This document shows, in pieces, positions 5,649-14,383 of a stretch of 30,908 nucleotides of DNA. The DNA comes from Pseudomonadota bacterium (GTDB lineage: Bacteria; Myxococcota_A; Polyangia; Polyangiales; Polyangiaceae). The notes under the pieces were generated by a model, which was not told the DNA's origin, did not search any database, and saw nothing but the letters and a program-made list of their open reading frames with translations. The position numbers were made by a program, and so were the translations under genes. The stretch covers positions 1 to 30,908 of the forward strand of contig JAEYVE010000170.1 of the NCBI GenBank assembly GCA_023432025.1, read 5' to 3'. Numbering within the stretch: the first letter of the stretch is position 1; every line of letters begins with the position of its first letter.

Positions 5649-7538
5649 ATGGGAAAAATCATTGGAATCGACTTGGGCACGACGAACAGCGTCGTGGCCG
5701 TGATGGAAGGCAAAGAAGCCAAGGTGATCGTGAACGAGGAAGGTTCACGCATCACTCCGTCGGTCGTCGCGTGGGACGAGAAGGGTGAAATCCTCGTCGG
5801 CACCGTGGCGAAGCGACAGGCCGTCACCAACCCCGAGAACACCGTGTACTCGGCCAAGCGCTTCATCGGACATCGCTATGCCGAGGTGAAGAACGAGCAA
5901 GGTCGCGTTCCTTACGCCCTCGCCGAGGGACCGAACGGGGACGTTTGGATCGAGGTGCGAGGCAAGAAAATGGCGCCGCCGGAGGTGAGCGCCAAGGTGC
6001 TTCAAAAGCTGAAGAAGGCCGCCGAGGACTACCTGGGTGAGTCGGTGACGGAGGCAGTGATCACCGTCCCCGCGTACTTCAACGACTCGCAGCGTCAGGC
6101 AACCAAGGACGCCGGCAAGATCGCTGGCTTGGACGTCAAGCGCATCATCAATGAGCCCACTGCGGCGGCGCTGGCCTACGGCCTGGATCGCAAGAACAAC
6201 GAAATCATCGCCGTGTACGATTTCGGCGGTGGCACCTTCGATATCTCCATCTTGGAGGTGGGTGACAACGTCGTGCAGGTGATCGCCACGAACGGCGATA
6301 CGCACCTCGGCGGCGACGACGTCGACATCGAGGTCATGAATTGGCTCATGGAGGAGTTCAAGCGCGACAGCGGGTTGGACGTTTCCAAGGACAAGATGGT
6401 CATCCAGCGTCTGAAGGACGCAGCGGAGCAAGCCAAGATCGAGCTTTCCACGAAGCAGGAGACGACGATCAACCTGCCGTTCCTCACGGCCGACGCCAGC
6501 GGCCCCAAGCATCTTCAAAAGACGCTCACGCGCGCCAAGCTGGAGCAGATGATCCGTCCGCTCATCGAGCGCACGATGGAGCCGGTCAAGAAGGCGCTCG
6601 CGGACGCGAAGAAGAACGCGAAGGACATCGACGAGGTGGTGCTCGTCGGCGGCTCGACGCGCATTCCGCTCGTTCAGGACACGGTCAAGAGCTTCTTCGG
6701 CAAGGACCCGCACCGTGGCGTCAACCCCGACGAGGTCGTGGCCATCGGCGCGGCCGTGCAGGGTGGCGTCTTGGCGGGAGACGTTCAGGACGTCGTGCTC
6801 TTGGACGTGACGCCGCTTTCGCTCGGCGTGGAGACGCTGGGTGGCGTGATGACGGTGATGATTCCGCGCAACACCACCATCCCGACGCAAAAGAAAGAGG
6901 TGTACTCCACCGCCAGCGACAACCAGACCTCGGTGGAAATCCACGTGCTCCAAGGCGAGCGCGCGGAGGCTCGCTACAACCGCACCCTCGGCAAGTTCCA
7001 CCTCGAAGGGATCGTACCGGCCCCGCGTGGCGTGCCGAAGGTGGAGGTTACCTTCGACATCGACGCGAACGGCATCCTGCACGTGACGGCGAAGGACACC
7101 GCCACGGGCAAGGATCAGAAGATCACCATCACGGCGTCGAGCGGTCTCAACGACGACGACATCCAGCGCATGGTGAACGACGCTCAGGCTCACGAAGCGG
7201 AGGACAAGCGCCGCCGCGAAGAGGTCGAGCGTCGCAACAAGCTCGACAGCCTCTGCTACACGCTGGAAAAGCAGGTCACAGAGAACAAGGACAAACTCGA
7301 CGCCGGCGACGTGAAGGAGCTCGAGGAGCTGATCAAGGAAGGCCGCGAGGCGATCGAGAAGCAGAACGACGAGAAGATTCAGGACGTGAGCGGACGCCTC
7401 GAGAAAAAGGCGCACGATCTGGCCAGCAAGCTGTATCAAGCTGCGGGCGAGGGCGCGGCACCTCCTCCCGGCGCGCCGCCCTCGGGCGGAAAGAAGGGCG
7501 ACGACGTCATCGACGCGGAGTTCGAGGAATCGAAGTAA
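5649..7538 (+). CDS. dnaK: Molecular chaperone DnaK (Hsp70)
   Basis: A full-length Hsp70 of 629 aa (E. coli 638). The ATPase domain begins with IIGIDLGTTNS and includes NEPTAAALAYG, DFGGGTFDIS and LVGGSTRIP. The linker DVVLLDVTPLSLG is followed by the substrate-binding domain and a charged helical lid. The C-terminus DDVIDAEFEESK is the typical bacterial tail, preceded by a Gly/Pro-rich segment. DnaK binds exposed hydrophobic stretches of unfolded cytoplasmic proteins in ATP-driven cycles with DnaJ and GrpE. Neither partner gene is adjacent, so this copy is expressed alone: a long leader lies in front and an intrinsic terminator behind. Myxobacteria commonly carry several dnaK paralogues, so this need not be the only one. 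The start ATG is fixed by the conserved N-terminus; the ribosome site (GCGGAG) is distant and weak. Confidence 0.98.
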   Translation: MGKIIGIDLGTTNSVVAVMEGKEAKVIVNEEGSRITPSVVAWDEKGEILVGTVAKRQAVTNPENTVYSAKRFIGHRYAEVKNEQGRVPYALAEGPNGDVWIEVRGKKMAPPEVSAKVLQKLKKAAEDYLGESVTEAVITVPAYFNDSQRQATKDAGKIAGLDVKRIINEPTAAALAYGLDRKNNEIIAVYDFGGGTFDISILEVGDNVVQVIATNGDTHLGGDDVDIEVMNWLMEEFKRDSGLDVSKDKMVIQRLKDAAEQAKIELSTKQETTINLPFLTADASGPKHLQKTLTRAKLEQMIRPLIERTMEPVKKALADAKKNAKDIDEVVLVGGSTRIPLVQDTVKSFFGKDPHRGVNPDEVVAIGAAVQGGVLAGDVQDVVLLDVTPLSLGVETLGGVMTVMIPRNTTIPTQKKEVYSTASDNQTSVEIHVLQGERAEARYNRTLGKFHLEGIVPAPRGVPKVEVTFDIDANGILHVTAKDTATGKDQKITITASSGLNDDDIQRMVNDAQAHEAEDKRRREEVERRNKLDSLCYTLEKQVTENKDKLDAGDVKELEELIKEGREAIEKQNDEKIQDVSGRLEKKAHDLASKLYQAAGEGAAPPPGAPPSGGKKGDDVIDAEFEESK

Positions 7539-7560
7539 ACGCGGCTCGCGTGAGCTCGAA

Positions 7561-7597
7561 GGGCGCGACGGTATTCCGTCGCGCTCTTTTTTCTTTT
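7561..7597 (+). terminator. Intrinsic terminator of dnaK
   Basis: An 11-bp stem (7561-7571 with 7576-7586, one G-T pair) with TATT loop is followed by TTTTTTCTTTT. It starts 22 nt after the dnaK stop. Confidence 0.9.
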
Positions 7598-7625
7598 CGT
7601 GGGCTAGCCAGCGCGAGGGGTCGCG

Positions 7626-7653
7626 TTGCTCGCGCTGGGTCGACTGCTAGGGT
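7626..7653 (+). promoter_or_regulatory. Candidate promoter of the PilZ gene
   Basis: TTGCTC (7626-7631), a 16-nt spacer and TAGGGT (7648-7653) lie between the dnaK terminator and the PilZ gene. The match to consensus is modest. Confidence 0.35.
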
Positions 7654-7740
7654 GCGAATGTCGAAGCGCTGCGCAGGGCTCGTCCGAAGCGCGCGCACGT
7701 TCCGGTCAGCCGAAAACGGCCGATCGGGGGAGGTGACCAG

Positions 7741-8148
7741 ATGGCCGCAACGTCGAGTTGGATTGGCGCCAGGGGGCGCACGTCCGGGGGGAGCTTTCCA
7801 TATCCGTTGAACCGGCGGCGCGAGGAGCGGATCGGCTTCGTTGCGCCGCTACGTGTCGAGTCCCACCGGGACGTGGAGGCGCGCTCGGCGAACCTGAGCG
7901 CTTACGGGATGCGCATCCGCTCTACGCGTCCGCTGCCGGAGGGAGCGGTCATCGACGTTCGCTTCGAGCTTCCGAGCGGGCAGGAGCTTCGGGTGTCGGC
8001 GGTCGTCGTGGACTCTCGCGGGGCGGCGGCGAGCCTGCACTTTCCAGCCTTGTCTCGCGCGGACCGCGCGCGCTTGCGACGCTTCGTGGTGGAGCGGCGC
8101 ATGCGGTCGGCGGGGGTTCGTCGCCGCACGCATCCAACTCCTCGCTAA
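7741..8148 (+). CDS. PilZ domain protein (c-di-GMP receptor candidate)
   Basis: A 135-residue protein whose core is a single PilZ domain. The R-x3-R motif lies at about residues 26-30 (RREER) and the (D/N)-x-S-x2-G motif at 51-56 (NLSAYG); together these bind cyclic di-GMP in PilZ proteins. A strand pattern consistent with the PilZ beta-barrel follows (AVIDVRFELPSG, LRVSAVVVDS, ASLHF). The C-terminus is strongly basic (RRFVVERRMRSAGVRRR). It lacks other domains, so it probably acts as a small adaptor in motility, exopolysaccharide or developmental control. ATG 7741 has a good ribosome site (GGGAGGTG about 6 nt before it). It stands alone between the dnaK terminator and the downstream lipoprotein gene. 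Confidence 0.88.
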   Translation: MAATSSWIGARGRTSGGSFPYPLNRRREERIGFVAPLRVESHRDVEARSANLSAYGMRIRSTRPLPEGAVIDVRFELPSGQELRVSAVVVDSRGAAASLHFPALSRADRARLRRFVVERRMRSAGVRRRTHPTPR

Positions 8149-8257
8149 CCACGTGATGGTTCCCTGAGGGAGCGGGCTGTGAACCCTCGAGCGGGGGCCC
8201 CGGCCTGCGGGGAGGAACGGGTGCCGTCGTGACCCAACTGAGGTATCGTGCCGCACG

Positions 8258-10117
8258 ATGCTTCATTCGAAATTGCGCGCTTCTTGGCTCGCCTTCGTTC
8301 TGGCGGGACTCACTTCGGCTTGTGGCGGCGCGGCCACCCCGAGTGCCACACCACCTCAACCCGAGCAGAGCTCCGAGTCCGCGCCGCACGTGGAGCCCGT
8401 CGCGCTCGAGCCCGTTGCCGCTCCACGAGGGACGTTCTTGTGGGGACGCCTGAGGAGCCCCATGGGGCTCGCGGACGCTGTGCTCGCGTCCACCGGCATC
8501 CCGCTCGATTGGCGCGCGAAGCTCGAAGAGGAGGCGCCTCGCTTGACGAGCGTGCTCGCGCTGGACGCTCCCATCGAAGTGGCGTTCGCGTTGGACGAAA
8601 ATCCGAATCGGCCCCCGCACGGAGTGGTCAGCTTTGGCGCGGTCTCCGAAGGGAGCGTGCTGGCGGAGCTCGAGCAGCAGGGGGTGGCTTTCCGCGCTGA
8701 GGACGACGGACAACGCTGGTTCGTGTGGGACGACGTCAGCTGCGCCGTAGGTCCCTCGCTCGGCGCAACGCCGGTGCGCGTGGTGTGCTCGGACGACGAC
8801 ACCTCGCTAGCGGCGCTCTTGCCCTACGCGTTGCGAGGGCTCCCGGCGGAAGAGCTATCGGACGCGGAGGCCCATTTGGAGTTTCGTGCGGCGCCGCTCA
8901 AGGCCGCGTATGGCTCGCAGCTGCGCTCACTCAAGCTGTTCGCATCCGTCGCCGCGAGGCAAATAGAAATCGACAACGCGCGCTTCGATCGTGCGGTTGC
9001 CGACGCCCTCTTGGCCTTGGCGGACGAGGGCATCCATCTCGCGCAGGACCTCGAGAGCGTGAAGTTGGAGCTTCGCGCGGCGGAGTCGGGCGACTACGAG
9101 CTGTCGTTCTCGGGCACGTTCGAGAGCCGCTCTTCTTGGACGGTGGCGAGCGTGGAGCTCCTGGGTCAGACGCAGGCTTTGCCGCCCGCGCTGTTTTGGC
9201 AGCTCCCGGCGACGAGCAGCGCCGCGTCGTTCACTCGCACGTTGCCCAGGGAGCAGCTGCGCGCGGTTCACGAGAATTTGGTGGACCTCCTGGGGGGATG
9301 GCTGGAGCACCAGAAGCTCGGTGAAAAGACACGCGTGCGGATCGAGCGCTTCGTGATGGACATGCTCGCCTACGACGGCGTGGTCGCGACCGCCACGGGT
9401 CCGGTCATCGCGCTGGACGCAGAGGCGGGTCAGCTCGGTCCAGCTTGGCAATTGGTCGGCCTGGAAGCGGACGCGGCCGTCTACAAGAAGCGCATCGACG
9501 AGCTCGCGCAGGCTCTCAGCGCGCCCGATCTCCGCAAAGCCGCGGGCGAAGACGCTCGCTTCATCCCGGAGCTCAAGGCGCGGGGTGCCCTGCCGAATCG
9601 GGGAGGCTCCGCCGTGTACGAATGGCGGCTCGACGGTGCGGTCGACGAGCTCGTCGGAGAGTTGTCGGGCGAGGGCAACCGTGGCATCGGCAGCGCAGCC
9701 AAGCTCCTCCAGCATGGGTTTTTCGCGATCGTGCCGGACGGACCGAGGACTTGGCTCGCTTGGTCCAGCGACAAGAGTCAGCTGGCGGCGCCGTTCGACG
9801 TGCTCTTCAAGAGCGGCTCGCCGCGTCTGGAGTCGGTCTCTGGTCTCACGTCCTTGCGCGACCGCACCTCTGCGGTGAGCGGCTTCGTGCGTCTCGAGGG
9901 GCTCGTGGGTCCGCTCGCTGCGGAGTTTGGAGCTACCCGCGCCAAGAGTTGGGAGGCCCTGAGTCGCGGCTTGCCTTACCGCGGCAACGTGCCCATCACG
10001 TTCCACGTGCGGGCGGAGCCCGGGCCGAAATCCAGCATCCATGTGACCGAGCGAGTCCCTCACGAGTTCGTCGCGGACCTCACCGCGCTCGTGGTTCGAG
10101 CCGTCGCTGCCGATTGA
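8258..10117 (+). CDS. Large predicted lipoprotein of unknown function
   Basis: A 619-residue protein with a short basic start, a hydrophobic segment and lipobox LTSAC (Cys22), so it should be exported and lipid-anchored. A Ser/Pro/Glu-rich linker (about 25-55) follows. The rest is a soluble domain of alternating acidic helices and strands with no motif I recognise. The pattern (FLWGRLRSPMGLADAVLASTGIP near the start of the mature domain, repeated hydrophobic/acidic segments, FFAIVPDGPRTWLAWSSDKSQL near 485-505) recalls uncharacterised myxobacterial envelope proteins. The gap from the PilZ gene is 109 nt and the downstream gene is 118 nt away after two hairpins, so it is probably monocistronic. 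Two Cys in the mature part (WDDVSCAVG and RVVCSDDD) could form a disulfide. Function unknown. Confidence 0.85.
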   Translation: MLHSKLRASWLAFVLAGLTSACGGAATPSATPPQPEQSSESAPHVEPVALEPVAAPRGTFLWGRLRSPMGLADAVLASTGIPLDWRAKLEEEAPRLTSVLALDAPIEVAFALDENPNRPPHGVVSFGAVSEGSVLAELEQQGVAFRAEDDGQRWFVWDDVSCAVGPSLGATPVRVVCSDDDTSLAALLPYALRGLPAEELSDAEAHLEFRAAPLKAAYGSQLRSLKLFASVAARQIEIDNARFDRAVADALLALADEGIHLAQDLESVKLELRAAESGDYELSFSGTFESRSSWTVASVELLGQTQALPPALFWQLPATSSAASFTRTLPREQLRAVHENLVDLLGGWLEHQKLGEKTRVRIERFVMDMLAYDGVVATATGPVIALDAEAGQLGPAWQLVGLEADAAVYKKRIDELAQALSAPDLRKAAGEDARFIPELKARGALPNRGGSAVYEWRLDGAVDELVGELSGEGNRGIGSAAKLLQHGFFAIVPDGPRTWLAWSSDKSQLAAPFDVLFKSGSPRLESVSGLTSLRDRTSAVSGFVRLEGLVGPLAAEFGATRAKSWEALSRGLPYRGNVPITFHVRAEPGPKSSIHVTERVPHEFVADLTALVVRAVAAD

Positions 10118-10118
10118 C

Positions 10119-10171
10119 GAGGGCCTGGAGCCCTCTTCGCGTCCAGGGAGGCCGGGCCGAGCCGGCCTCCC
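10119..10171 (+). terminator. Two tandem hairpins after the lipoprotein gene
   Basis: GAGGGC/GCCCTC (10119-10124 with 10130-10135) and a 10-bp GGGAGGCCGG/CCGGCCTCCC stem (10146-10155 with 10162-10171) lie directly after the stop. There is no long T-run, so termination strength is uncertain. Confidence 0.45.
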
Positions 10172-10235
10172 GAAGGGCGCCCCAATAAGCCGACAACTTG
10201 GCCCTTCTTGCCCATCCGTGCGCATCGAAGCACCA

Positions 10236-12059
10236 ATGGTTGCTACGACGCGCGGGGCCTTGGCCTTACAGCATGCGTTATTCGCGCGGCTCCTGGGAGC
10301 GTGCGCGATGCTGGCGCTCGTTTTTCTCACGGCGCGGAGCGCCCGAGCCTGGATCGAGACGGACGTGCTCGGGCATCAGGCGACGATCGTCGTCGAAGAA
10401 CGGGGACAAGCCGAGGTGCGGCACCAGCTGCTGCTCAAGGTGCGGGGCGGTCCCTTGGAGACCCTGAGCATCGACGGCGTCGGCGAGGTGCTGCAAACCT
10501 TCGAAGACGCGGTGGTGCGGCGCACCTCCAACAGCTCGACCAACGTTTGGCCGCTCGGTCTCGAGCCGCGCGAGGACGGGTCGCTCCAGGTGAGGATCGA
10601 GGCAGAAAAAGGCCTTCGCGGTGGCACCTACCAGTTCGAGTTCGGCTACCGCGTCGCCCTCACCGAGCACGGCAGGCTCGAACGTCACGGCGACCGTGCG
10701 CGCATCACGTGGGTGGGGCCTCGCTTCTCGGGCGGCGTGGATTCGGCAAAGGTGATCTTTCGGCTGCCGCGGAGCGCCGTCACGCCGTCTCTACCGAACG
10801 GCGACGATTCGCAGAACGCGGGCGTCTTGCTCAGTCAGGTGCGGCGCTCGGCCGGCTTCGACGAGGTCGAGTTGGTGCGGGCTCGCGTGGCGCGAGGTGA
10901 GCCGGCGGTGTGGCAAATCGATGCTGGCGTCGAGCCGTTCGCGGGCGCCATCGACGCTGCGGTCGTCGCGCAAGGACCGAACCTATCGCCCCCGCCGCCG
11001 CGCAAGCTCGAGTTGCCGCGAGCTCCTCGGTGGGCTTGGGGGCTGTCGGCCGCGCTTGCGCTGATTTACTCCTCGGTCGTCTTGCACAAGGCGCGAGCCT
11101 TCGAGCGGAGCGCCAACGCGGCGGGCGCCATCGTTCGACCGCTGGTGCCGCTGCCGTCGTTGCCGCGCGCGCTGATGGCCGGTGCGCTCTTCGGCGCTGC
11201 GGCAGGTTTGGGCCTCCTGGAGTTCCCAACGCTCGCGGGGGCGTGTTTGGCGATTGCCATTCTGGCGGCCACGCTGCTCCCGGCGGCGCGTGCCTCGCGG
11301 GCGCGTGGGCCCGGCGAGTGGTCGCTGCTCGGCGAGCAGGAACGCAGAGCCGGCGGAGCACAGGCTACGGACGGCGCGGGAAGCTTCCTGGACGCGAGCT
11401 CTGTCGTCGGCTTCATCGTCTTCGTGACGCTGTGCGTGGCTGCGTCAGGCGTGGCGTGGCTCTTACTCGCCCAGTCGCCCTATCAGGCTGGTTTGGTCGT
11501 CGTGGGATCGACGGCGTGGCTCCCGGTTTTCTTCACGGGCCGTCGAACGGACATGCCGCCCGACGCAGCGTTCGGGGCGCTGCCCCTCTATCGCTTCGTG
11601 AGCAAGAAGCTCGAGGCTCACGGTTGGGTGCGGAGCGAGATCTGGGCACGTCGGCCGTTGGGGGGCGGGGCGCCCGACGAGCTGCGTCTGAGGCTCACGC
11701 TCGATGACGCTCGTCCGGGCGTGCGTGCGATCGAGGTCGGTGTCGAGCTTGGCGCGGGGCTCGTCACGTTACCGTGCGTGATCGTACGCGTCGTGGACGA
11801 CTCGGATGCCTACCGCGCTTTGCCGCGTGGCGTCGTCTGGATGCGTGGGCGAACGAGCGAGGAGCGCGTCGCTATTTTGCGCCCGAAGGTGCCCAGTCGA
11901 GCCGGATGTCTACGGTTGGTGGAAGAGGTCTTGCGTCTCGAGCGAGCAGGCGTGGCGCCCGAAGGGCGCTACGCCGAGCGCAGGAGCGTGCGCAAGTCGT
12001 CCGGAAGCGGCGCCGTCACGGCGAAGGGCGTGACACCAGCCACGTCGCACGCGACGTAG
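10236..12059 (+). CDS. Membrane protein with exported N-terminal domain, unknown function
   Basis: About 607 residues from ATG 10236; a GTG at 10218 would add 6. An N-terminal signal or anchor segment (LLGACAMLALVFLTARSARA) precedes a beta-rich exported domain of roughly 220 residues (ETDVLGHQATIVVEERGQAEVRHQ...). After a proline-rich linker come membrane helices around WAWGLSAALALIYSSVVL, LMAGALFGAAAGLGLLEF, ACLAIAILAATLLPA, VVGFIVFVTLCVAASGVAWLLL and AGLVVVGSTAWLPVFF. A cytoplasmic C-terminal region of about 170 residues follows. The layout (signal, beta domain, helices, cytoplasmic tail) recalls DUF2207-type proteins, but I see no diagnostic motif. The last 91 bp overlap the 3' end of the convergent pseudouridine synthase gene, and the corresponding C-terminal 30 residues are low-complexity and basic. 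Confidence 0.8.
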   Translation: MVATTRGALALQHALFARLLGACAMLALVFLTARSARAWIETDVLGHQATIVVEERGQAEVRHQLLLKVRGGPLETLSIDGVGEVLQTFEDAVVRRTSNSSTNVWPLGLEPREDGSLQVRIEAEKGLRGGTYQFEFGYRVALTEHGRLERHGDRARITWVGPRFSGGVDSAKVIFRLPRSAVTPSLPNGDDSQNAGVLLSQVRRSAGFDEVELVRARVARGEPAVWQIDAGVEPFAGAIDAAVVAQGPNLSPPPPRKLELPRAPRWAWGLSAALALIYSSVVLHKARAFERSANAAGAIVRPLVPLPSLPRALMAGALFGAAAGLGLLEFPTLAGACLAIAILAATLLPAARASRARGPGEWSLLGEQERRAGGAQATDGAGSFLDASSVVGFIVFVTLCVAASGVAWLLLAQSPYQAGLVVVGSTAWLPVFFTGRRTDMPPDAAFGALPLYRFVSKKLEAHGWVRSEIWARRPLGGGAPDELRLRLTLDDARPGVRAIEVGVELGAGLVTLPCVIVRVVDDSDAYRALPRGVVWMRGRTSEERVAILRPKVPSRAGCLRLVEEVLRLERAGVAPEGRYAERRSVRKSSGSGAVTAKGVTPATSHAT

Positions 12060-12877
12060 CTCGCGTGAAGCGCGTGCCGCTCGCCGAGCCCGACGTCGAG
12101 TCCACCGTAGAGTTGGTCGCCCACGATGGGGCTGCCACGAAACGCCAAGTGGGCGCGCACCTGATGGCGGTAAGCGCGACTGGCCGTCACCTCCACCAGG
12201 GCCAACTGCCCGAAGCGCTCCAGCACACGGTAAGTAGAGCGCGCCGCGCGAGCGCCTGGTGACTTGGCCACGACGACACGTCGCGCATTTTTGGGGTGAG
12301 GCCCGAGCGGCACATCGACGACCCCTTCGTCGTCGATGGCGTCGGAGGCCACGATGGCAAGGTAGCGTTTGTCGACGCGTTCGGTCTCGATGGCGTCCCG
12401 GAGCCGGCGGAAGGCTTCGCTCGTTCGCGCTGCGACCAGCACGCCGGAGGTTTGCGTGTCCAGGCGATGGACGAGGCCGGGCTCGCGCGGACCGAAGCCC
12501 ACGTCGCTCATTTCTGGGTACCGCGCGACGAGCGCGCCTGCGAGCGTGCCTCGGTCGGTCGAACGCAGGGCTGCGCTAGGCTGCCCCGCCGGTTTGTCGA
12601 CGACCACGACGTCCGCTCGCTCGAGCAAGATCTCGAGGGGGGCGTTTGCTTCCGCGATGGCGCGTTCGGCCTCGGGGAGCTCGGCGCAAAGCCGCTGGCC
12701 AGCGACGGCCAGCGCCCCTTTCTGTGCTCGTCTTCCATCGACGTGGACCAAGCCTTTTTGGAAGAGCTCCGCAGCACGTTTCCGCCCCAGCGCGGGCGCG
12801 TGGGACACGAGCAAACGATCCAAGCGCACGCCGTGCTCGTGAGGCATGACCTCGAAATCGATGCGTCGCTTTTCCAT
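11969..12877 (-). CDS. RluA-family 23S rRNA/tRNA pseudouridine synthase
   Basis: An N-terminal S4 RNA-binding domain (VRLDRLLVSHAP..GRKRAAELFQKGLVHVDGR) is followed by the RluA catalytic domain. The catalytic Asp sits in GLVHRLDTQTSGVLV, and the later conserved YRHQVRAHLAFRGSPIVGDQLYGG is intact. The enzyme converts uridine to pseudouridine in rRNA or tRNA; which positions cannot be told, and the S4 domain favours an RluC/RluD-type ribosomal role. I chose ATG 12877 (302 aa); GTG 12892 would add five residues. The C-terminus PLPDDLRTLL is typical, so the frame is real to its end even though its last 91 bp overlap the plus-strand gene. It follows the envelope protein gene by about 49 nt on the same strand. 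Confidence 0.93.
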   Translation of the reverse strand: MEKRRIDFEVMPHEHGVRLDRLLVSHAPALGRKRAAELFQKGLVHVDGRRAQKGALAVAGQRLCAELPEAERAIAEANAPLEILLERADVVVVDKPAGQPSAALRSTDRGTLAGALVARYPEMSDVGFGPREPGLVHRLDTQTSGVLVAARTSEAFRRLRDAIETERVDKRYLAIVASDAIDDEGVVDVPLGPHPKNARRVVVAKSPGARAARSTYRVLERFGQLALVEVTASRAYRHQVRAHLAFRGSPIVGDQLYGGLDVGLGERHALHASYVACDVAGVTPFAVTAPLPDDLRTLLRSA

Positions 12878-12926
12878 GTGCTCGGGCTTCACCGTCGGCA
12901 GAGAGCGCCCAGCGGGCGTAGTCGTC

Positions 12927-14339
12927 TCAGAAATCTCCGCGGAGACCGCCGCCGTAGACGGGTGCCTGCTCCGTGCCTCGCACGGACACGCCGATGACGC
13001 CAGCGTAAGGGTGAACGTGCGCGAGCGCGGCTCCGGTATCCACCGAATCTCTTTCGTCGGTCAGGAGCACGCCGAGCGCGCCGCCTGCGAGCGTGCCGAG
13101 CCCAACGGTCGCGAACCACAGCCGACGGCGCGCGTCGTCGACCTCGTCGGTCAAGAGCAGGGGCGTCGCGAGGGCGCCTCCCGTGAGGCCGCCGAGCAGC
13201 GCCGTTAGATCGACCAGCAGCACACGGGACGGAGACGCTTCGATGCGAGTCGCCAGTATGCCTGCCGTGAGCACGCCGAGGCCCGCCCCGTAACCCATGC
13301 CGCGCAAAGGCACGCCCTCCAGGTTGCCCTCCACTACGCCTTGCGTCAGCGCGCCGAGACCCATGCCAAATGCGCCACCCGAGTGCGCGATGGCCGCGCT
13401 ACCCGAGTGCACATTGCCGGTCGCGACGGCGATGGTGGACAGGGTCGTGCCGACGGCGACGCCCGAGAGGCCGTACAAATAGCGGTGTTCCGGCGCTACG
13501 TCGTAGCTGGCGGCGACGAGCGTGCCGGACGTCGCGGGCCAGAGCAAACCTGCGGAAATGTACCACGCGTCCTCGGTGGTGATGTTCCACTCGTCGGCGA
13601 TCAACATGGAGGCCCCGAGCCCGAGTCCGACTCCGAGCGCCGCGAGCGGGTAGAGGAGACGGTCGTCTTCGCTGTCGCTGGCCTGTTGAAGCGACACGCC
13701 GAGGTAACCTCCGAGCACCGCGCCGTTCAGCGCCAGTCCTGCGCGACCCGACGAGGCGGGCGCGCTCTCGACTTGCGCAGGCGACGAGGGCTCCGGACGA
13801 GCCACACCTTGCAGGCGCACGGCATCGCGCAGAAGGACCATGGCGCGCAGCTCGGCGCGGGTTTCGTCGAGCACCTCCACGACGACACGGCGCACGTTCG
13901 AGTCGGGCGGCAGCGCCGTGACCTCGAGTCGCCAGAGTGTCCCTTGCGGCGTCAAACGATAGCCGACCAGCCATGGTGCTCCGGCGTCCGAAGACGTCGT
14001 CGCCCGTGCTTCGAGCGCCTGGTCGAGAGCTTCGGCGGGCAGGACTTCCGCCGTGATATCGAGATCGACCGCGGCCTCCAGCAGCGCGTGCTCGACTGCG
14101 GCGTTCACCGGGGCGCTCGGAATGCGAGCCGTGCTGGCCCCTTGATAGCGCGGATCCTGGGGGATCGGCGGCGGAGCGGTAGCTCCCTCGGCTTCGCGCG
14201 AGGGTTCGACGGGAGGTTCGGTCGAAGCCGTGGTCGGCTCGGCAAGGTTTTGGGAGGGATCTGCTGCGCTCGCGGGTCGGCTCAGCGTGACACCGAGTGC
14301 CGCCAAGAGGAGCCAGCCGAGGCTACGGTGCTGCATCAT
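12927..14339 (-). CDS. Exported glycine-rich envelope protein, unknown function
   Basis: 470 residues with a clear signal peptide (LGWLLLAALGVTLSRPASAADP, cleavage after about residue 25), a Pro/Glu/Thr-rich linker (30-65), a small alpha/beta domain (about 75-165, LVGYRLTPQGTLWRLEVTALPPDS...VVVEVLDETRAEL), and a C-terminal half of repeated Gly/Ala/Leu-rich segments (GAVLGGYLGVSL, LAALGVGLGLGASMLIADEW, GMGLGALTQGVVEG, GLGVLTAGILATRI, LLGGLTGGALATPLLL, GLGTLAGGALGVLLTD). The middle domain resembles small envelope modules that read a gene-product amount, but I cannot name it. The glycine-rich half may be membrane-embedded. The gene lies 44 nt after the outer-membrane barrel gene and just before the RluA gene on the same strand. 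Function unknown. Confidence 0.82.
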   Translation of the reverse strand: MMQHRSLGWLLLAALGVTLSRPASAADPSQNLAEPTTASTEPPVEPSREAEGATAPPPIPQDPRYQGASTARIPSAPVNAAVEHALLEAAVDLDITAEVLPAEALDQALEARATTSSDAGAPWLVGYRLTPQGTLWRLEVTALPPDSNVRRVVVEVLDETRAELRAMVLLRDAVRLQGVARPEPSSPAQVESAPASSGRAGLALNGAVLGGYLGVSLQQASDSEDDRLLYPLAALGVGLGLGASMLIADEWNITTEDAWYISAGLLWPATSGTLVAASYDVAPEHRYLYGLSGVAVGTTLSTIAVATGNVHSGSAAIAHSGGAFGMGLGALTQGVVEGNLEGVPLRGMGYGAGLGVLTAGILATRIEASPSRVLLVDLTALLGGLTGGALATPLLLTDEVDDARRRLWFATVGLGTLAGGALGVLLTDERDSVDTGAALAHVHPYAGVIGVSVRGTEQAPVYGGGLRGDF

Positions 14340-14383
14340 CGTTCGAGCCCAATGCCCTATCGAACTTCAGCCCGATTCAAGCC

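Noticed and set aside
5745..7439. 564-codon open frame on the minus strand inside dnaK
   Set aside because: It is fully antisense to dnaK, with Leu/Arg/His-rich composition typical of a GC-rich shadow frame. The old claim of a dehydrogenase antisense to dnaK in other organisms does not make it a gene.
12296..12997. Plus-strand open frame opposite the RluA gene
   Set aside because: Shadow of a well-conserved enzyme on the other strand.
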